A stretch of DNA of 64,000 nt from contig NZ_CP021780.1 of NCBI RefSeq assembly GCF_002192415.1, forward strand, positions 1,488,001 through 1,552,000. Direction: 5' to 3'. This DNA is from Paenibacillus donghaensis. Lineage in GTDB: Bacteria > Bacillota > Bacilli > Paenibacillales > Paenibacillaceae. Made by a program: the position numbers and the translations under genes. Within the stretch, counting starts at the first letter, position 1. The number at the start of each line of letters is the position of its first letter. Positions 16,994-24,653 of this stretch are shown in pieces. The notes under the pieces were generated by a model, which saw only the letters and a list, made by a program, of their open reading frames with translations, was not told the DNA's origin and ran no database searches.

Positions 16994-18952
16994 TTGGCGA
17001 ATCCTTATCCTTTTACGTATGACCGCACCAGACCTTTCATCGAGCAAGTTGGAGAATGGGTGGGCGATGTATTTTATGAGATTCTTCCCGAGGCAGGGTT
17101 CGAGGTTCGAGATGAGCAGATCTATATGGCGTATCAGCTGGAACGGGCGTTTGCGGACAAGAAGACGATTTTTGCCGAAGCCGGGGTAGGTACGGGCAAA
17201 ACGTTGGTGTACCTGCTCTACAGCATCTGTTATGCGCGGTATACCGGCAAGCCGGCGGTAATCGCCTGTGCGGATGAGTCGCTGATTGAGCAGCTGGTGA
17301 AGCCGGAAGGCGATATCGCCAAGCTGGCCCGTCATCTGGGGATGGAGATTGATGCCAGATTGGCGAAGTCGCCGGACCATTATCTATGTCTCAAGAAGCT
17401 GGACCAGGCTCGCAATCATGATAATGACAGTCTGCCGCTGGAGGTGCTGTATGAGACGCTGCCGGATTTCGTCTACTCCCATGCGCCGCTGCAGCAGTTT
17501 CATGCTTACGGGGACCGCAAGAACTATAAGGATCTGAACGATGAGCAGTGGAACCAGATCAATTGGGATGCCTTTCAGGACTGCTTCACCTGTGATCTGC
17601 GCCACCGCTGCGGACAGACGCTCTCCCGGGAATATTACCGCAAGGCTGGCGATCTGATTATATGCTCCCATGATTATTACATGGAGCATATCTGGACCTA
17701 TGAAGCCCGCAAACGGGAAGGTCAGATTCCGCTGCTGCCGGAGCATTCCGCCGTTGTGTTTGATGAAGGCCATCTGCTGGAATCCGCCGCCATGAAGGCA
17801 CTGGGCTATAAGATTAAACATGTGATCTTCGAGGAGCTAATCTCGCGCCTGCTGCAGAACGATATCCGTGAAACTCTGGCTGTGCTGATTGATGAGGTCA
17901 TTATGCAGAGCGAGCAAATGTTTGAAAGCATCCGCCGTCAGTGCCGCGCTATTCCCGGTTCAGACCGGATGAGCATTGAGCTGGACGCGCCGCTCCTGCG
18001 TGAGGTGCACCGTCTGCGCACCGTGATTGCAGCTATCGAGGAGCAGCTGGTGTTTGAAAGCGAGCTGTACACACTAGATGAGTATCAGCTGCGGATTGTG
18101 GAAGAAAGGCTGGAGATGATGGAGGTCGCCCTGAAGCTGTTCGAGGATTCGGGAGCGCTGATCTGCTGGGCTACGGAAGACATGGACGGACTGACGCTGA
18201 ATGTAATGCCACGTGATGTCAAGCAGGTGCTCGCCAGCATGTTCAGCCAGCATAAGCCGATTGTGTTCTCCTCAGCAACGTTGTCTGTGGACAAGTCGTT
18301 TGAATACCTGCAGGCCGGCCTTGGTGTAGAGGATTATCTGTCATTCTCCGTTGATTCGCCTTATGATTACGGCAGCCAGATGCAGGTCTATGTACCTGAA
18401 CAGCTTACCGGGGATTTCTCGGAGAAATTCGAAATCGCCATGAGCCTGATCCGCCGCACCGAAGGCCGGGCATTGCTGCTGTTCCGCACCCGTGAGGAGC
18501 TGGAATTGTTCAAGGAGATGTCCAGCCTTGCGCCGGAGTCAGGCAGCTATACGTTCCTGTTCGAAGGGGATCAGGAGATCAGCCATCTGATCTCCGCCTT
18601 TCAGGGCGACGAGCACAGTGTGCTCTGTGCCGTGACCTTATGGGAAGGGCTGGATATTCCCGGTCCTTCGCTCTCCAATGTGATCGTCTGGTCCTTGCCG
18701 TACCCTCCGCTGGACCCGGTATTCATGGCCAAACGTGCCGAAACTGCCGCTCCGTTTGAGGATGTGGATCTGCCCTATATGCTGCTGCGGCTGAAGCAGG
18801 GCATGGGCCGGCTGATCCGTACTAGCAGCGACCAGGGCATAGTGAGCGTGCTGGCTGAAGAGGAAGGCCAGCATCCGGTGCTTGACTACATTGCTTCGGT
18901 GATGCCGAAGGGGACGGAGCTACAGAAGCTGGAGAAGTTGTCCCATAAGTAG
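16994..18952 (+). CDS. XPD/DinG-family ATP-dependent DNA helicase
   Basis: Superfamily 2 helicase of about 652 residues related to DinG/YoaA, which unwinds 5' overhang and structured DNA with ATP. Start chosen at TTG 16994, 8 bases after GGAGGT; TTG 16991 is also possible. Walker A is AEAGVGTGKT near residues 63-72 and the DEAH-type box is VFDEGHLLE near residue 255. Between them are cysteines in YLCLKK, DCFTCDLRHRCG and nearby, spaced as in the iron-sulphur domain of XPD/DinG proteins. C-terminal motifs include SSATLS, LWEGLDIPGPSLSN and QGMGRLIRT (motif VI). There is no N-terminal exonuclease domain such as that of Bacillus DinG, so this is the helicase-only form. It stands alone with no operon partners and a role in DNA repair or replication-fork maintenance is likely. 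Confidence 0.9.
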   Translation: MANPYPFTYDRTRPFIEQVGEWVGDVFYEILPEAGFEVRDEQIYMAYQLERAFADKKTIFAEAGVGTGKTLVYLLYSICYARYTGKPAVIACADESLIEQLVKPEGDIAKLARHLGMEIDARLAKSPDHYLCLKKLDQARNHDNDSLPLEVLYETLPDFVYSHAPLQQFHAYGDRKNYKDLNDEQWNQINWDAFQDCFTCDLRHRCGQTLSREYYRKAGDLIICSHDYYMEHIWTYEARKREGQIPLLPEHSAVVFDEGHLLESAAMKALGYKIKHVIFEELISRLLQNDIRETLAVLIDEVIMQSEQMFESIRRQCRAIPGSDRMSIELDAPLLREVHRLRTVIAAIEEQLVFESELYTLDEYQLRIVEERLEMMEVALKLFEDSGALICWATEDMDGLTLNVMPRDVKQVLASMFSQHKPIVFSSATLSVDKSFEYLQAGLGVEDYLSFSVDSPYDYGSQMQVYVPEQLTGDFSEKFEIAMSLIRRTEGRALLLFRTREELELFKEMSSLAPESGSYTFLFEGDQEISHLISAFQGDEHSVLCAVTLWEGLDIPGPSLSNVIVWSLPYPPLDPVFMAKRAETAAPFEDVDLPYMLLRLKQGMGRLIRTSSDQGIVSVLAEEEGQHPVLDYIASVMPKGTELQKLEKLSHK

Positions 18953-18960
18953 TTATGCTG

Positions 18961-18998
18961 CGAATGGATGAATGGACGAATGGACGAATGGACGAATG
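18961..18998 (+). repeat. Short tandem repeat, 8-bp unit
   Basis: About four imperfect copies of GAATGGAC directly after the helicase stop codon. No coding function is seen. Confidence 0.7.
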
Positions 18999-19083
18999 TT
19001 ACAGCCGTCTTGTGTCTGAGCCCGATATTGCCTGAGCGCAACTGGAATGCGGGTTATGGAGTTCTACGTTACGCTTATCGATA

Positions 19084-19258
19084 CGGACTGTATGGCCGCT
19101 ATTGGTGAAGATATCACCACTTTTGCAGTGGTAGCGGACTCCAGTGCCCTCCCGACAAATGAGTGATAAACCAACGGTTCTAGCTCATATAAGAGCACTG
19201 GGGTCCGTTAACCTAAGAAATAGGCAGTTTTTGGTCAAATAGCGGCGCTGGTGTCCGT
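19084..19258. repeat. Tetrad repeat with CGGAC/GTCCG units, no visible ends
   Basis: Four related 20-bp units: two in one direction starting at 19084 and 19135, and two inverted starting at 19189 and 19239 (spacing 51, 54, 50). The inverted pair read ATAAGAGCACTGGGGTCCGT and ATAGCGGCGCTGGTGTCCGT. Unit type and geometry match the element at 40712-41009, but no GTTACTACTTAGG ends were found here. Confidence 0.65.
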
Positions 19259-19279
19259 TAGCATATCCGTTATCATAAG

Positions 19280-19326
19280 AGGCTGTCCCACATGCCATAC
19301 AATGGCTGCCGGGACAGCCTTTTTAT
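19280..19326 (+). terminator. Rho-independent terminator-like hairpin
   Basis: AGGCTGTCCC (19280-19289) pairs perfectly with GGGACAGCCT (19311-19320), followed by TTTTT. It lies about 330 bp after the helicase gene and 275 bp before the SDR gene; the gap otherwise holds only repeats. Confidence 0.75.
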
Positions 19327-19600
19327 TCTGCGCTCAAGAAGTTATGCTGAGAAAAGGTTCCCTATATGCCATAATTATCAGCCATTAGCCCAGTTTTAGT
19401 GGTAGTTATTCCCTATAACCACTCATGTATTTCTACTTGGTTGGTGTAAATCTCCTTAGGGAAGGCCAGAGACCTAAGGAGTAACGGAAAAAGCAGATAC
19501 AATAAAAATAAATGACAAAAATATAATATTGTCATTTGTAATTCCGTGTGATATGCTACTACCAACAAGCAGTTACCCTGTGATGAAAGAAGGAATATAC

Positions 19601-20341
19601 ATGCAAGCATTAAGCGGGAAGGTCGCTATTATCACCGGCTCTTCGAGAGGGATTGGACGTGCGGTTGCGGAGCAATTGGCCGGATTGGGAGCAGCTGTGG
19701 TCATTAATTATTCCAGCAGTCCAGAGAAGGCGGCAGAGGTGGTAGAGGGCATACGCTCCAAGGGGGGATCGGCGACGGCCATTCAGGCGGATCTCAGCAA
19801 ACTGGAGGATGTGGAACGGTTGTTTGCCGAGACGGTTGCCGCCTTCGGCCAAGTCGATATTCTGATTAATAACGCCGGGCTGATGATCACGAAACCGATT
19901 GCCGAGGTGACAGAAGCCGATTTCGACAAACAGTTCGCCGTGAATGTGAAGGGTACCTTCTTCGCCTGCCAGCAAGCGTTCAAGGTAATGGAGAACCACG
20001 GAAGGATCATCAACTTCTCCACCTCGGTGACAGGCCAGATGTTCCCTGCCTACAGCGTGTACGCAGGAACCAAGGGAGCGGTAGAGCAGTTCACCCGCCA
20101 GCTGGCGAAGGAATTTGGCTCCAAGCAGATTACGATCAATGCCATTGCCCCGGGACCGGTCAATACCGAGCTGTTCACCGTAGGGAAATCGGAGCAGCAG
20201 ATTGAAGGCATTAAGCAGATGAATGCGTTTGGACGCCTCGGAGAACCAGAAGACATTGCCAATGTCATTGAGTTTCTTGTCAGCGCCCAGGCGCAATGGG
20301 TAACCGGCCAGACCCTGCGGGTCAACGGCGGGTTTATCTAA
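19601..20341 (+). CDS. Short-chain dehydrogenase/reductase (FabG-like)
   Basis: Classical SDR of 246 residues that oxidises or reduces a small alcohol or ketone with NAD(P). Start at ATG 19601 behind AAGAAGGAA; the frame extends to 19529 without support. The nucleotide-binding motif TGSSRGIG begins at Thr 12, NNAG is in INNAGLM, and the catalytic YxxxK is Tyr 154/Lys 158 (YAGTK). The C-terminal VTGQTLRVNGGFI is typical of FabG-like enzymes. Arg after the first glycine motif and the SSS segment in the second strand suggest NADPH. The substrate is unknown. It ends convergently with the DUF2812 gene on the other strand, overlapping it by 4 bp, with no operon partner. Confidence 0.9.
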   Translation: MQALSGKVAIITGSSRGIGRAVAEQLAGLGAAVVINYSSSPEKAAEVVEGIRSKGGSATAIQADLSKLEDVERLFAETVAAFGQVDILINNAGLMITKPIAEVTEADFDKQFAVNVKGTFFACQQAFKVMENHGRIINFSTSVTGQMFPAYSVYAGTKGAVEQFTRQLAKEFGSKQITINAIAPGPVNTELFTVGKSEQQIEGIKQMNAFGRLGEPEDIANVIEFLVSAQAQWVTGQTLRVNGGFI

Positions 20342-20889
20342 GCTTTAAGTCTGCGGATGCGCAGACGATATGCCGTGTATACCATGAGTGAAGGCACCAG
20401 CGGTATGATCAGAATGGATAGTGCTACCCATGCCGTATGGCGGACGGTCGCATTGTCCCATACCACTGCGGACAGGCAGAACAGCAATGCGGCGGCAAGT
20501 GTCATCGCCAGCAGGCTGAAGGCAAGGAGCTTACTGGTGCGGAAGATCTGCGTGTATTTGTCCAGCAGAGTGGCGGTGTCTGTGTAGATGGGAGCCGTGC
20601 CCGGCTCTGCCGCGAAGATATGGAATTCTCCGCCTGAGCACACATGCTGCCACTGGCCTGCTGCAAATATCTCCAGATAATCCTCGCGTTCACCTGCTTC
20701 CAGCCTCCTCATATCCAGGCAATAGATCAGCTTATGTGCGGGTGCCCTGCGCAGTCTGTAACCAAATAGGGCGAACCGCTCCAAGAACCAGCCCTGCTCT
20801 GACAGCTGGCTCAGCTTGTTCATCTCGAGCTGCTCTCCAAAAGCCAGCCCGACAGAAGGCTTGTAGCGTGTAGTTTTATTGGACTTCAT
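20338..20889 (-). CDS. DUF2812 membrane protein
   Basis: Protein of 183 residues with a soluble N-terminal domain of the DUF2812 type (EQGWFLERFALFGYRLRRA, YCLDMRR) and two membrane segments near residues 118-138 and 150-172, ending in a basic tail. Its biochemical role is unknown. DUF2812 genes are typically encoded directly after a PadR-family regulator, as here: its start overlaps the end of the PadR gene by 14 bp, indicating translational coupling. The pair probably forms a small self-regulated unit that responds to membrane or compound stress, which is inference from the general behaviour of PadR systems. Confidence 0.8.
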   Translation of the reverse strand: MKSNKTTRYKPSVGLAFGEQLEMNKLSQLSEQGWFLERFALFGYRLRRAPAHKLIYCLDMRRLEAGEREDYLEIFAAGQWQHVCSGGEFHIFAAEPGTAPIYTDTATLLDKYTQIFRTSKLLAFSLLAMTLAAALLFCLSAVVWDNATVRHTAWVALSILIIPLVPSLMVYTAYRLRIRRLKA

Positions 20890-21226
20890 CTGTATCCCCC
20901 TCAGCGTTCAGCAAGGCAAGATTGCCATGCCGCGACATTCGTAATCTCCGTTCGATTTCGTCAGCGATCAGGGTACGGCCCTTCTCCGTAATACTGTAGG
21001 TCTTCCGACGCTCCTCCCCATCCTCATCCAGCAGAATCAAGCTGCTTTCCTGCATTTTTTTGATTAGTGTATACAAGGTAGCCGGTCCGATCTTAATCTC
21101 GTCATCTGTGAGCTCTTCAATATACTTCATGATGGCATAGCCGTGTCTTGGGGTCAGCAGGGCCAACAAAATGTAATAAGCAGAGTCGGTAAGCTGGTCC
21201 ATCTGCAGTGAATTCTTGCGGGACAA
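20876..21226 (-). CDS. PadR-family transcriptional regulator
   Basis: Winged-helix repressor of 116 residues. The TTG start at 21226 is supported by GGAGGTGA six bases upstream. PadR features are visible in order: LTDSAYYILLALLTPRHGYAIMKYI, the recognition region IGPATLYTLIKKM, and the wing LLDEDGEERRKTYSITEKG. It is followed by a short acidic C-terminus that overlaps the DUF2812 gene. PadR proteins usually repress their own operon until a ligand binds. A perfect palindrome, ATGGATATATCCAT, about 36 bp upstream of the start is a good operator candidate. Confidence 0.9.
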   Translation of the reverse strand: MSRKNSLQMDQLTDSAYYILLALLTPRHGYAIMKYIEELTDDEIKIGPATLYTLIKKMQESSLILLDEDGEERRKTYSITEKGRTLIADEIERRLRMSRHGNLALLNAEGDTDEVQ

Positions 21227-21261
21227 TAGGTGTCACCTCCGTTAGCAGTGATAGGTCTGTA

Positions 21262-21275
21262 ATGGATATATCCAT
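21262..21275. promoter_or_regulatory. Candidate PadR operator
   Basis: Perfect 14-bp palindrome ATGGATATATCCAT in the PadR promoter region. A related ATATAACCAT half-site follows at 21281-21290. The role is inferred from symmetry and position. Confidence 0.5.
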
Positions 21276-21402
21276 TATTGATATAACCATTAGTGATATA
21301 ATAATCAATTGTTTATCGATTGTCAATATTTAACTGGCACGGACGATTGCTGATTACTTTTGCGGTGAGCGGTTAAAGATAAGAAAGAGGAGGTGTGCTG
21401 TT

Positions 21403-21597
21403 ATGAACAAAGATTTGCCGCCTGAGGTGCCTCCAGTCCCTGTGCCAGAGGTGATCCCGGACCCGATTCCGGAACCGAAGCCGCTGGATATACCGCCGGA
21501 GGTTAAACCTGACATCCAGCCGGAAGTGAATCCCCCGGAGAAGACGCCGGAGATTCAGCCTGGAACCACACCGGAATTTAACAGAGATATTCTATAA
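21403..21597 (+). CDS. Small proline-rich protein
   Basis: A 64-residue protein built almost entirely of short Pro/Glu/Val/Ile/Asp repeats such as PPEVPPVPVPEVIPDPIPEP. It has no signal peptide, no membrane segment and no cysteine. A strong GGAGG site (GAGGAGGTGTGCTGTT) precedes ATG 21403 and a strong terminator follows at 21609, so it is probably a genuine monocistronic gene despite its size. Codon third positions vary between repeats while the protein pattern is kept. The function is unknown; the composition suggests an extended, acidic, disordered polypeptide. No family is recognised. Confidence 0.7.
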   Translation: MNKDLPPEVPPVPVPEVIPDPIPEPKPLDIPPEVKPDIQPEVNPPEKTPEIQPGTTPEFNRDIL

Positions 21598-21608
21598 ACC
21601 CGGAATTA

Positions 21609-21655
21609 CAGAAGCAGCAGGCTTCCGCATATGCGGTGGCCTGCTGCTTCTGTTT
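21609..21655 (+). terminator. Rho-independent terminator after proline-rich gene
   Basis: Perfect 14-bp arms CAGAAGCAGCAGGC (21609-21622) and 21639-21652 followed by TTT. Confidence 0.8.
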
Positions 21656-21744
21656 AAATGGCGTTCCATATACATAAACCAGGGATCATATTATAATTTT
21701 GGCATAGAGTGTGGAGCAAGCATGAACTGACAGGAGAGTAGAGG

Positions 21745-22434
21745 ATGAAATTTGACTGCCTGATTGTGGATGATGAGATGGAGCTTGCCGAGACCACCTG
21801 CGAATATTTCAATCTGTTCGATGTACATACCGCCTTCGTGACAAGCGCTGAAGCCTGCCGGGAATTCTTGCGTGAGCATGAGGTATCCCTGCTGCTGCTG
21901 GATATTAACCTGGGCGGTACGTCTGGCTTCCAGCTGTGCAAGGAGCTGCGCCTGACTACCAGTATCCCCATTCTGTTCATCAGTGCACGCTCCAGTGAGG
22001 ACGATGTGCTGATCGCGCTGGATATCGGCGGAGATGATTATATCCATAAGCCGTATACGCTGCGGGTACTGCTGGCCAAGGTCAAGGCGGTGCTGAAGCG
22101 CTGGAGCAATGAACCCATCCCGGAAGAAGACGGCGGCTTGCTTCAAGCCGGACCGGTACAGATTGATACCAAGCTGCGTAGAGCTACGCTGAACGGAGAG
22201 CCGCTGAAGCTGAAGACGATGGAATACAAGCTGCTTCATTATCTGGTACAGCATAAGAACCGGGTGATTCCCAAGGAGGAGCTGTTCAGCGGGGTATGGG
22301 GGGATATTTTTGCCGGAGACGGGACCTTGAATGTACATATCAGACATCTGCGCGAGAAGATCGAGGTAAGCCCGAAGGAACCTCAATTGATCTGCACCGT
22401 CTGGGGTATCGGCTATGCGTTCGAGGGGGAATAG
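21745..22434 (+). CDS. OmpR/PhoB-type response regulator
   Basis: Two-component response regulator of 229 residues. The receiver domain has the acidic pair DDE near residues 9-11, the phosphorylated Asp 53 in LLLDINLGG, and the conserved Lys in HKPYTLRVL. The C-terminal winged helix includes LKTMEYKLLHYLVQHKNRVIP and NVHIRHLREKIE. ATG 21745 follows GGAGAG. The histidine-kinase gene starts 4 bp downstream. The most likely target is the ABC transporter operon at 23878, upstream of which TTAAG repeats occur with 11-bp phase. The gene order RR-HK-ATPase-permease is that of antimicrobial-peptide or envelope-stress response modules. Confidence 0.92.
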   Translation: MKFDCLIVDDEMELAETTCEYFNLFDVHTAFVTSAEACREFLREHEVSLLLLDINLGGTSGFQLCKELRLTTSIPILFISARSSEDDVLIALDIGGDDYIHKPYTLRVLLAKVKAVLKRWSNEPIPEEDGGLLQAGPVQIDTKLRRATLNGEPLKLKTMEYKLLHYLVQHKNRVIPKEELFSGVWGDIFAGDGTLNVHIRHLREKIEVSPKEPQLICTVWGIGYAFEGE

Positions 22435-22437
22435 GAC

Positions 22438-23706
22438 ATGCTGAAGAGGCTGCTGACTGTCCTGATCGTCACAGTTCTGGCCGCCCAACTCGCCCTGTGG
22501 CTGGTGCAGTCCAGTCTGCCTGTGGATGTGCAGACCGACCGGGCTGCGATCAACGAGATTGTTAAGCTTACCGCAATGAACTGGGGAACGCTGGACGACG
22601 GCGTATATAAGCTGAGCCCCTATGAATTTGCCGTTGTGGATGATCACGGCAGACTGCTGTATCAATCGGCTGAAGGCGTGTCCACGACCCTTAACGAGGC
22701 CATCAACCGCCGGGATACGATGATTGATGTCACTGTAGACGGTATCACGGCGGGTAAGGTAATTATCAACAATGATTATGAGAGTGCAGCGGACCGGTTC
22801 AGAAAGACTTTATATTATATAACGGCGGGTGCCATGCTGCTGCTGCTTCTGCTGGGCATCGGATATCTTCTGTATCTGAATCATTCGGTGTTCCGGCCGT
22901 TTGGCAAGCTGCAGCAGTTCGCCAGACATATCGCCAGAGGAGAGCTGGATTTCCCGCTGGAGATGGACCGCAATCATCTGTTCGGGGCGTTCAGCGAGAG
23001 CTTTGATATGATGCGTGAGGAGCTGGCGGCGGCGCGGCATAGTGAGTATCTGGCCAACAAAAGCAAAAAGGAGCTGGTCGCCAGCCTCAGTCATGATATT
23101 AAGACACCGGTCTCCTCCATCAAGGCCATCACGGAGCTGATGCTGCTTCATCCCCGGGATGACAAGACCGGCCGGCAATTACAGACGTTGTATGCCAAGG
23201 CAGACCAGATTGACCGGCTGGTGACGGATATGTTCCATGCCACGCTGGAGGAGTTGAATGAGCTGCAGGTGAATGTCGCCGACCATGACAGCCGGCTGCT
23301 GGCTGAGCTGATTGAGAATGCCAACTATTATGACAAAATCACGGCGGGATCTGTTCCTGCCTGTCTGATCAGCACGGACCCGCTGCGGCTGCAGCAGGTG
23401 ATCGACAATGTGATCAACAATGCCTATAAATATGCCGGAAGCAGGATACGGATTAACTGTGCCATCCGGGAGGAAGAGCTGGAGGTCGAGATTATGGACT
23501 ATGGACCCGGAGTGCCCACCGGGGAGCTTGCGCTGCTCTTCAACAAGTTCTACCGTGGCAGCGGCGCGGCCAGCCACAATGGCACGGGGCTGGGTCTCTA
23601 CATTTCACGCTATCTGATGCGTAAGATGCAAGGAGAGATTGTTTGTGCCAACCGGGAAGATGGCTTCACCGTGAAGCTGCTGATTCCGCTCGCTGGAACG
23701 ATTTAA
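22438..23706 (+). CDS. Sensor histidine kinase
   Basis: Membrane kinase of 422 residues and partner of the preceding regulator. Membrane segments are near residues 3-22 (LLTVLIVTVLAAQLALWLV) and 125-146 (ITAGAMLLLLLLGIGYLLYL). Between them is an extracytoplasmic domain of about 100 residues, so it is not the short-loop intramembrane BceS type. A HAMP linker, the DHp motif SLSHDIKTPVSS (phosphorylated His 219) and a HATPase domain with NVINNAYKYA, DYGPGVP and GTGLGLYISRYL follow. The signal is unknown. The start is 4 bp after the regulator stop, indicating coupled translation. Confidence 0.92.
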   Translation: MLKRLLTVLIVTVLAAQLALWLVQSSLPVDVQTDRAAINEIVKLTAMNWGTLDDGVYKLSPYEFAVVDDHGRLLYQSAEGVSTTLNEAINRRDTMIDVTVDGITAGKVIINNDYESAADRFRKTLYYITAGAMLLLLLLGIGYLLYLNHSVFRPFGKLQQFARHIARGELDFPLEMDRNHLFGAFSESFDMMREELAAARHSEYLANKSKKELVASLSHDIKTPVSSIKAITELMLLHPRDDKTGRQLQTLYAKADQIDRLVTDMFHATLEELNELQVNVADHDSRLLAELIENANYYDKITAGSVPACLISTDPLRLQQVIDNVINNAYKYAGSRIRINCAIREEELEVEIMDYGPGVPTGELALLFNKFYRGSGAASHNGTGLGLYISRYLMRKMQGEIVCANREDGFTVKLLIPLAGTI

Positions 23707-23740
23707 GAATTGGTTAAGGAATGCGCAAAGACATGTTAAG
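23703..23740 (+). promoter_or_regulatory. Candidate response-regulator boxes (TTAAG, 11-bp phase)
   Basis: TTAAG occurs at 23703, 23714 and 23736, offsets of 11 and 22 bp, as expected for direct-repeat sites of OmpR/PhoB-type regulators. It lies between the kinase gene and the ABC genes but upstream of the hairpin at 23760. Confidence 0.45.
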
Positions 23741-23759
23741 AACCTTTACGGTACGATGA

Positions 23760-23796
23760 GGCTGCAGTCGGGAATCAAGCTGCAGCCATTTTTTCT
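23760..23796 (+). terminator. Terminator or attenuator before ABC genes
   Basis: GGCTGCAG (23760-23767) pairs perfectly with CTGCAGCC (23780-23787), followed by ATTTTTT. It ends the two-component transcript, or acts as a leader attenuator if transcription starts beside the TTAAG boxes. Confidence 0.75.
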
Positions 23797-23797
23797 G

Positions 23798-23832
23798 CCG
23801 GTACGTTATTGCTTGAGCGGTACGTTATTGCT
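23798..23832 (+). repeat. Short direct repeat in ABC leader
   Basis: CGGTACGTTATTGCT occurs twice, at 23799 and 23818, with a 19-bp period, between the terminator and the ABC ATPase gene. The role is unknown; it could be a regulator site or local duplication. Confidence 0.6.
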
Positions 23833-23877
23833 CGCGGCAAGGAAACAATGAGCATGATCATAAATGGAGTGTATGTG

Positions 23878-24651
23878 ATGAGCAGAAATAATGAAGAGGT
23901 GCTGGTGCAGACGCGCAAGCTGGGCAAGACCTTCTCACATGGAGGCGTCCAGCAGCATGTGCTGAAGAATCTGGATGTGGCTGTGCACAAGGGGGATTTC
24001 ACGATTATTATGGGCAGCTCGGGTTCAGGCAAATCCACGCTGCTCTATGCGCTATCCGGGATGGAGAAGCCTACCCTGGGCGAGATCCTGTTCGAAGGCA
24101 AGGACATTACCCGGATGAGCAATGACCAGCTGGCCGTCTTCCGGCGCAAGCACTGCGGGTTCGTCTTCCAGCAGATTCATCTGCTGGATACGATGAGTGT
24201 GCTGGACAATGTACTGTCCAGTGCTTATTTGGTACAGCGTGACCGCAGGAAGGCTGTTGCCAAAGCCAAGGAGCTGCTGACCCGGGTAGGACTGGGCGAA
24301 GGGACCTGGGGCAAGTTCCCGGCGCAAATCTCCGGCGGAGAAGCGCAGCGGGCCGGAATTATCCGCGCGCTGATCAACGAGCCAAAGGTGGTGTTCGCCG
24401 ATGAGCCAACCGGTGCGCTGAACAGCGCTTCGGGCGCAAGCGTGCTAGGGGTATTGACCGAGGTGAACCGCAGCGGCCAGAGTATCGTTATGGTGACGCA
24501 TGATCTCAAGACGGCGCTGCGCGGCAACCGCATCCTCTATCTGCGCGACGGTGTGATTGTCGGTGAGCTGCAGCTGTCTCCGTTCCATGAGGACAGCGGG
24601 CCGGAGCGGCAGGATCAGCTGCAGGCTTTTCTGACAGAGCTGGGGTGGTAG
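23878..24651 (+). CDS. ABC transporter ATPase (MacB/LolD type)
   Basis: ATP-binding subunit of 257 residues for the FtsX-type permease that follows. Walker A GSSGSGKST is near residue 47, the Q-loop is in FVFQQIHLLD, the signature is ISGGEAQRAGIIRAL, Walker B is VVFADEPTGAL, and the switch His is VMVTHDLKTAL. Start chosen at ATG 23878 with GGAG 9 bases upstream; ATG 23848 (AAGGA upstream) would add 10 residues. The LolD/MacB subfamily exports lipids or peptides, or signals from antimicrobial peptides. The permease begins 3 bp after the stop, so the two are co-translated. Confidence 0.93.
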   Translation: MSRNNEEVLVQTRKLGKTFSHGGVQQHVLKNLDVAVHKGDFTIIMGSSGSGKSTLLYALSGMEKPTLGEILFEGKDITRMSNDQLAVFRRKHCGFVFQQIHLLDTMSVLDNVLSSAYLVQRDRRKAVAKAKELLTRVGLGEGTWGKFPAQISGGEAQRAGIIRALINEPKVVFADEPTGALNSASGASVLGVLTEVNRSGQSIVMVTHDLKTALRGNRILYLRDGVIVGELQLSPFHEDSGPERQDQLQAFLTELGW

Positions 24652-24653
24652 GG

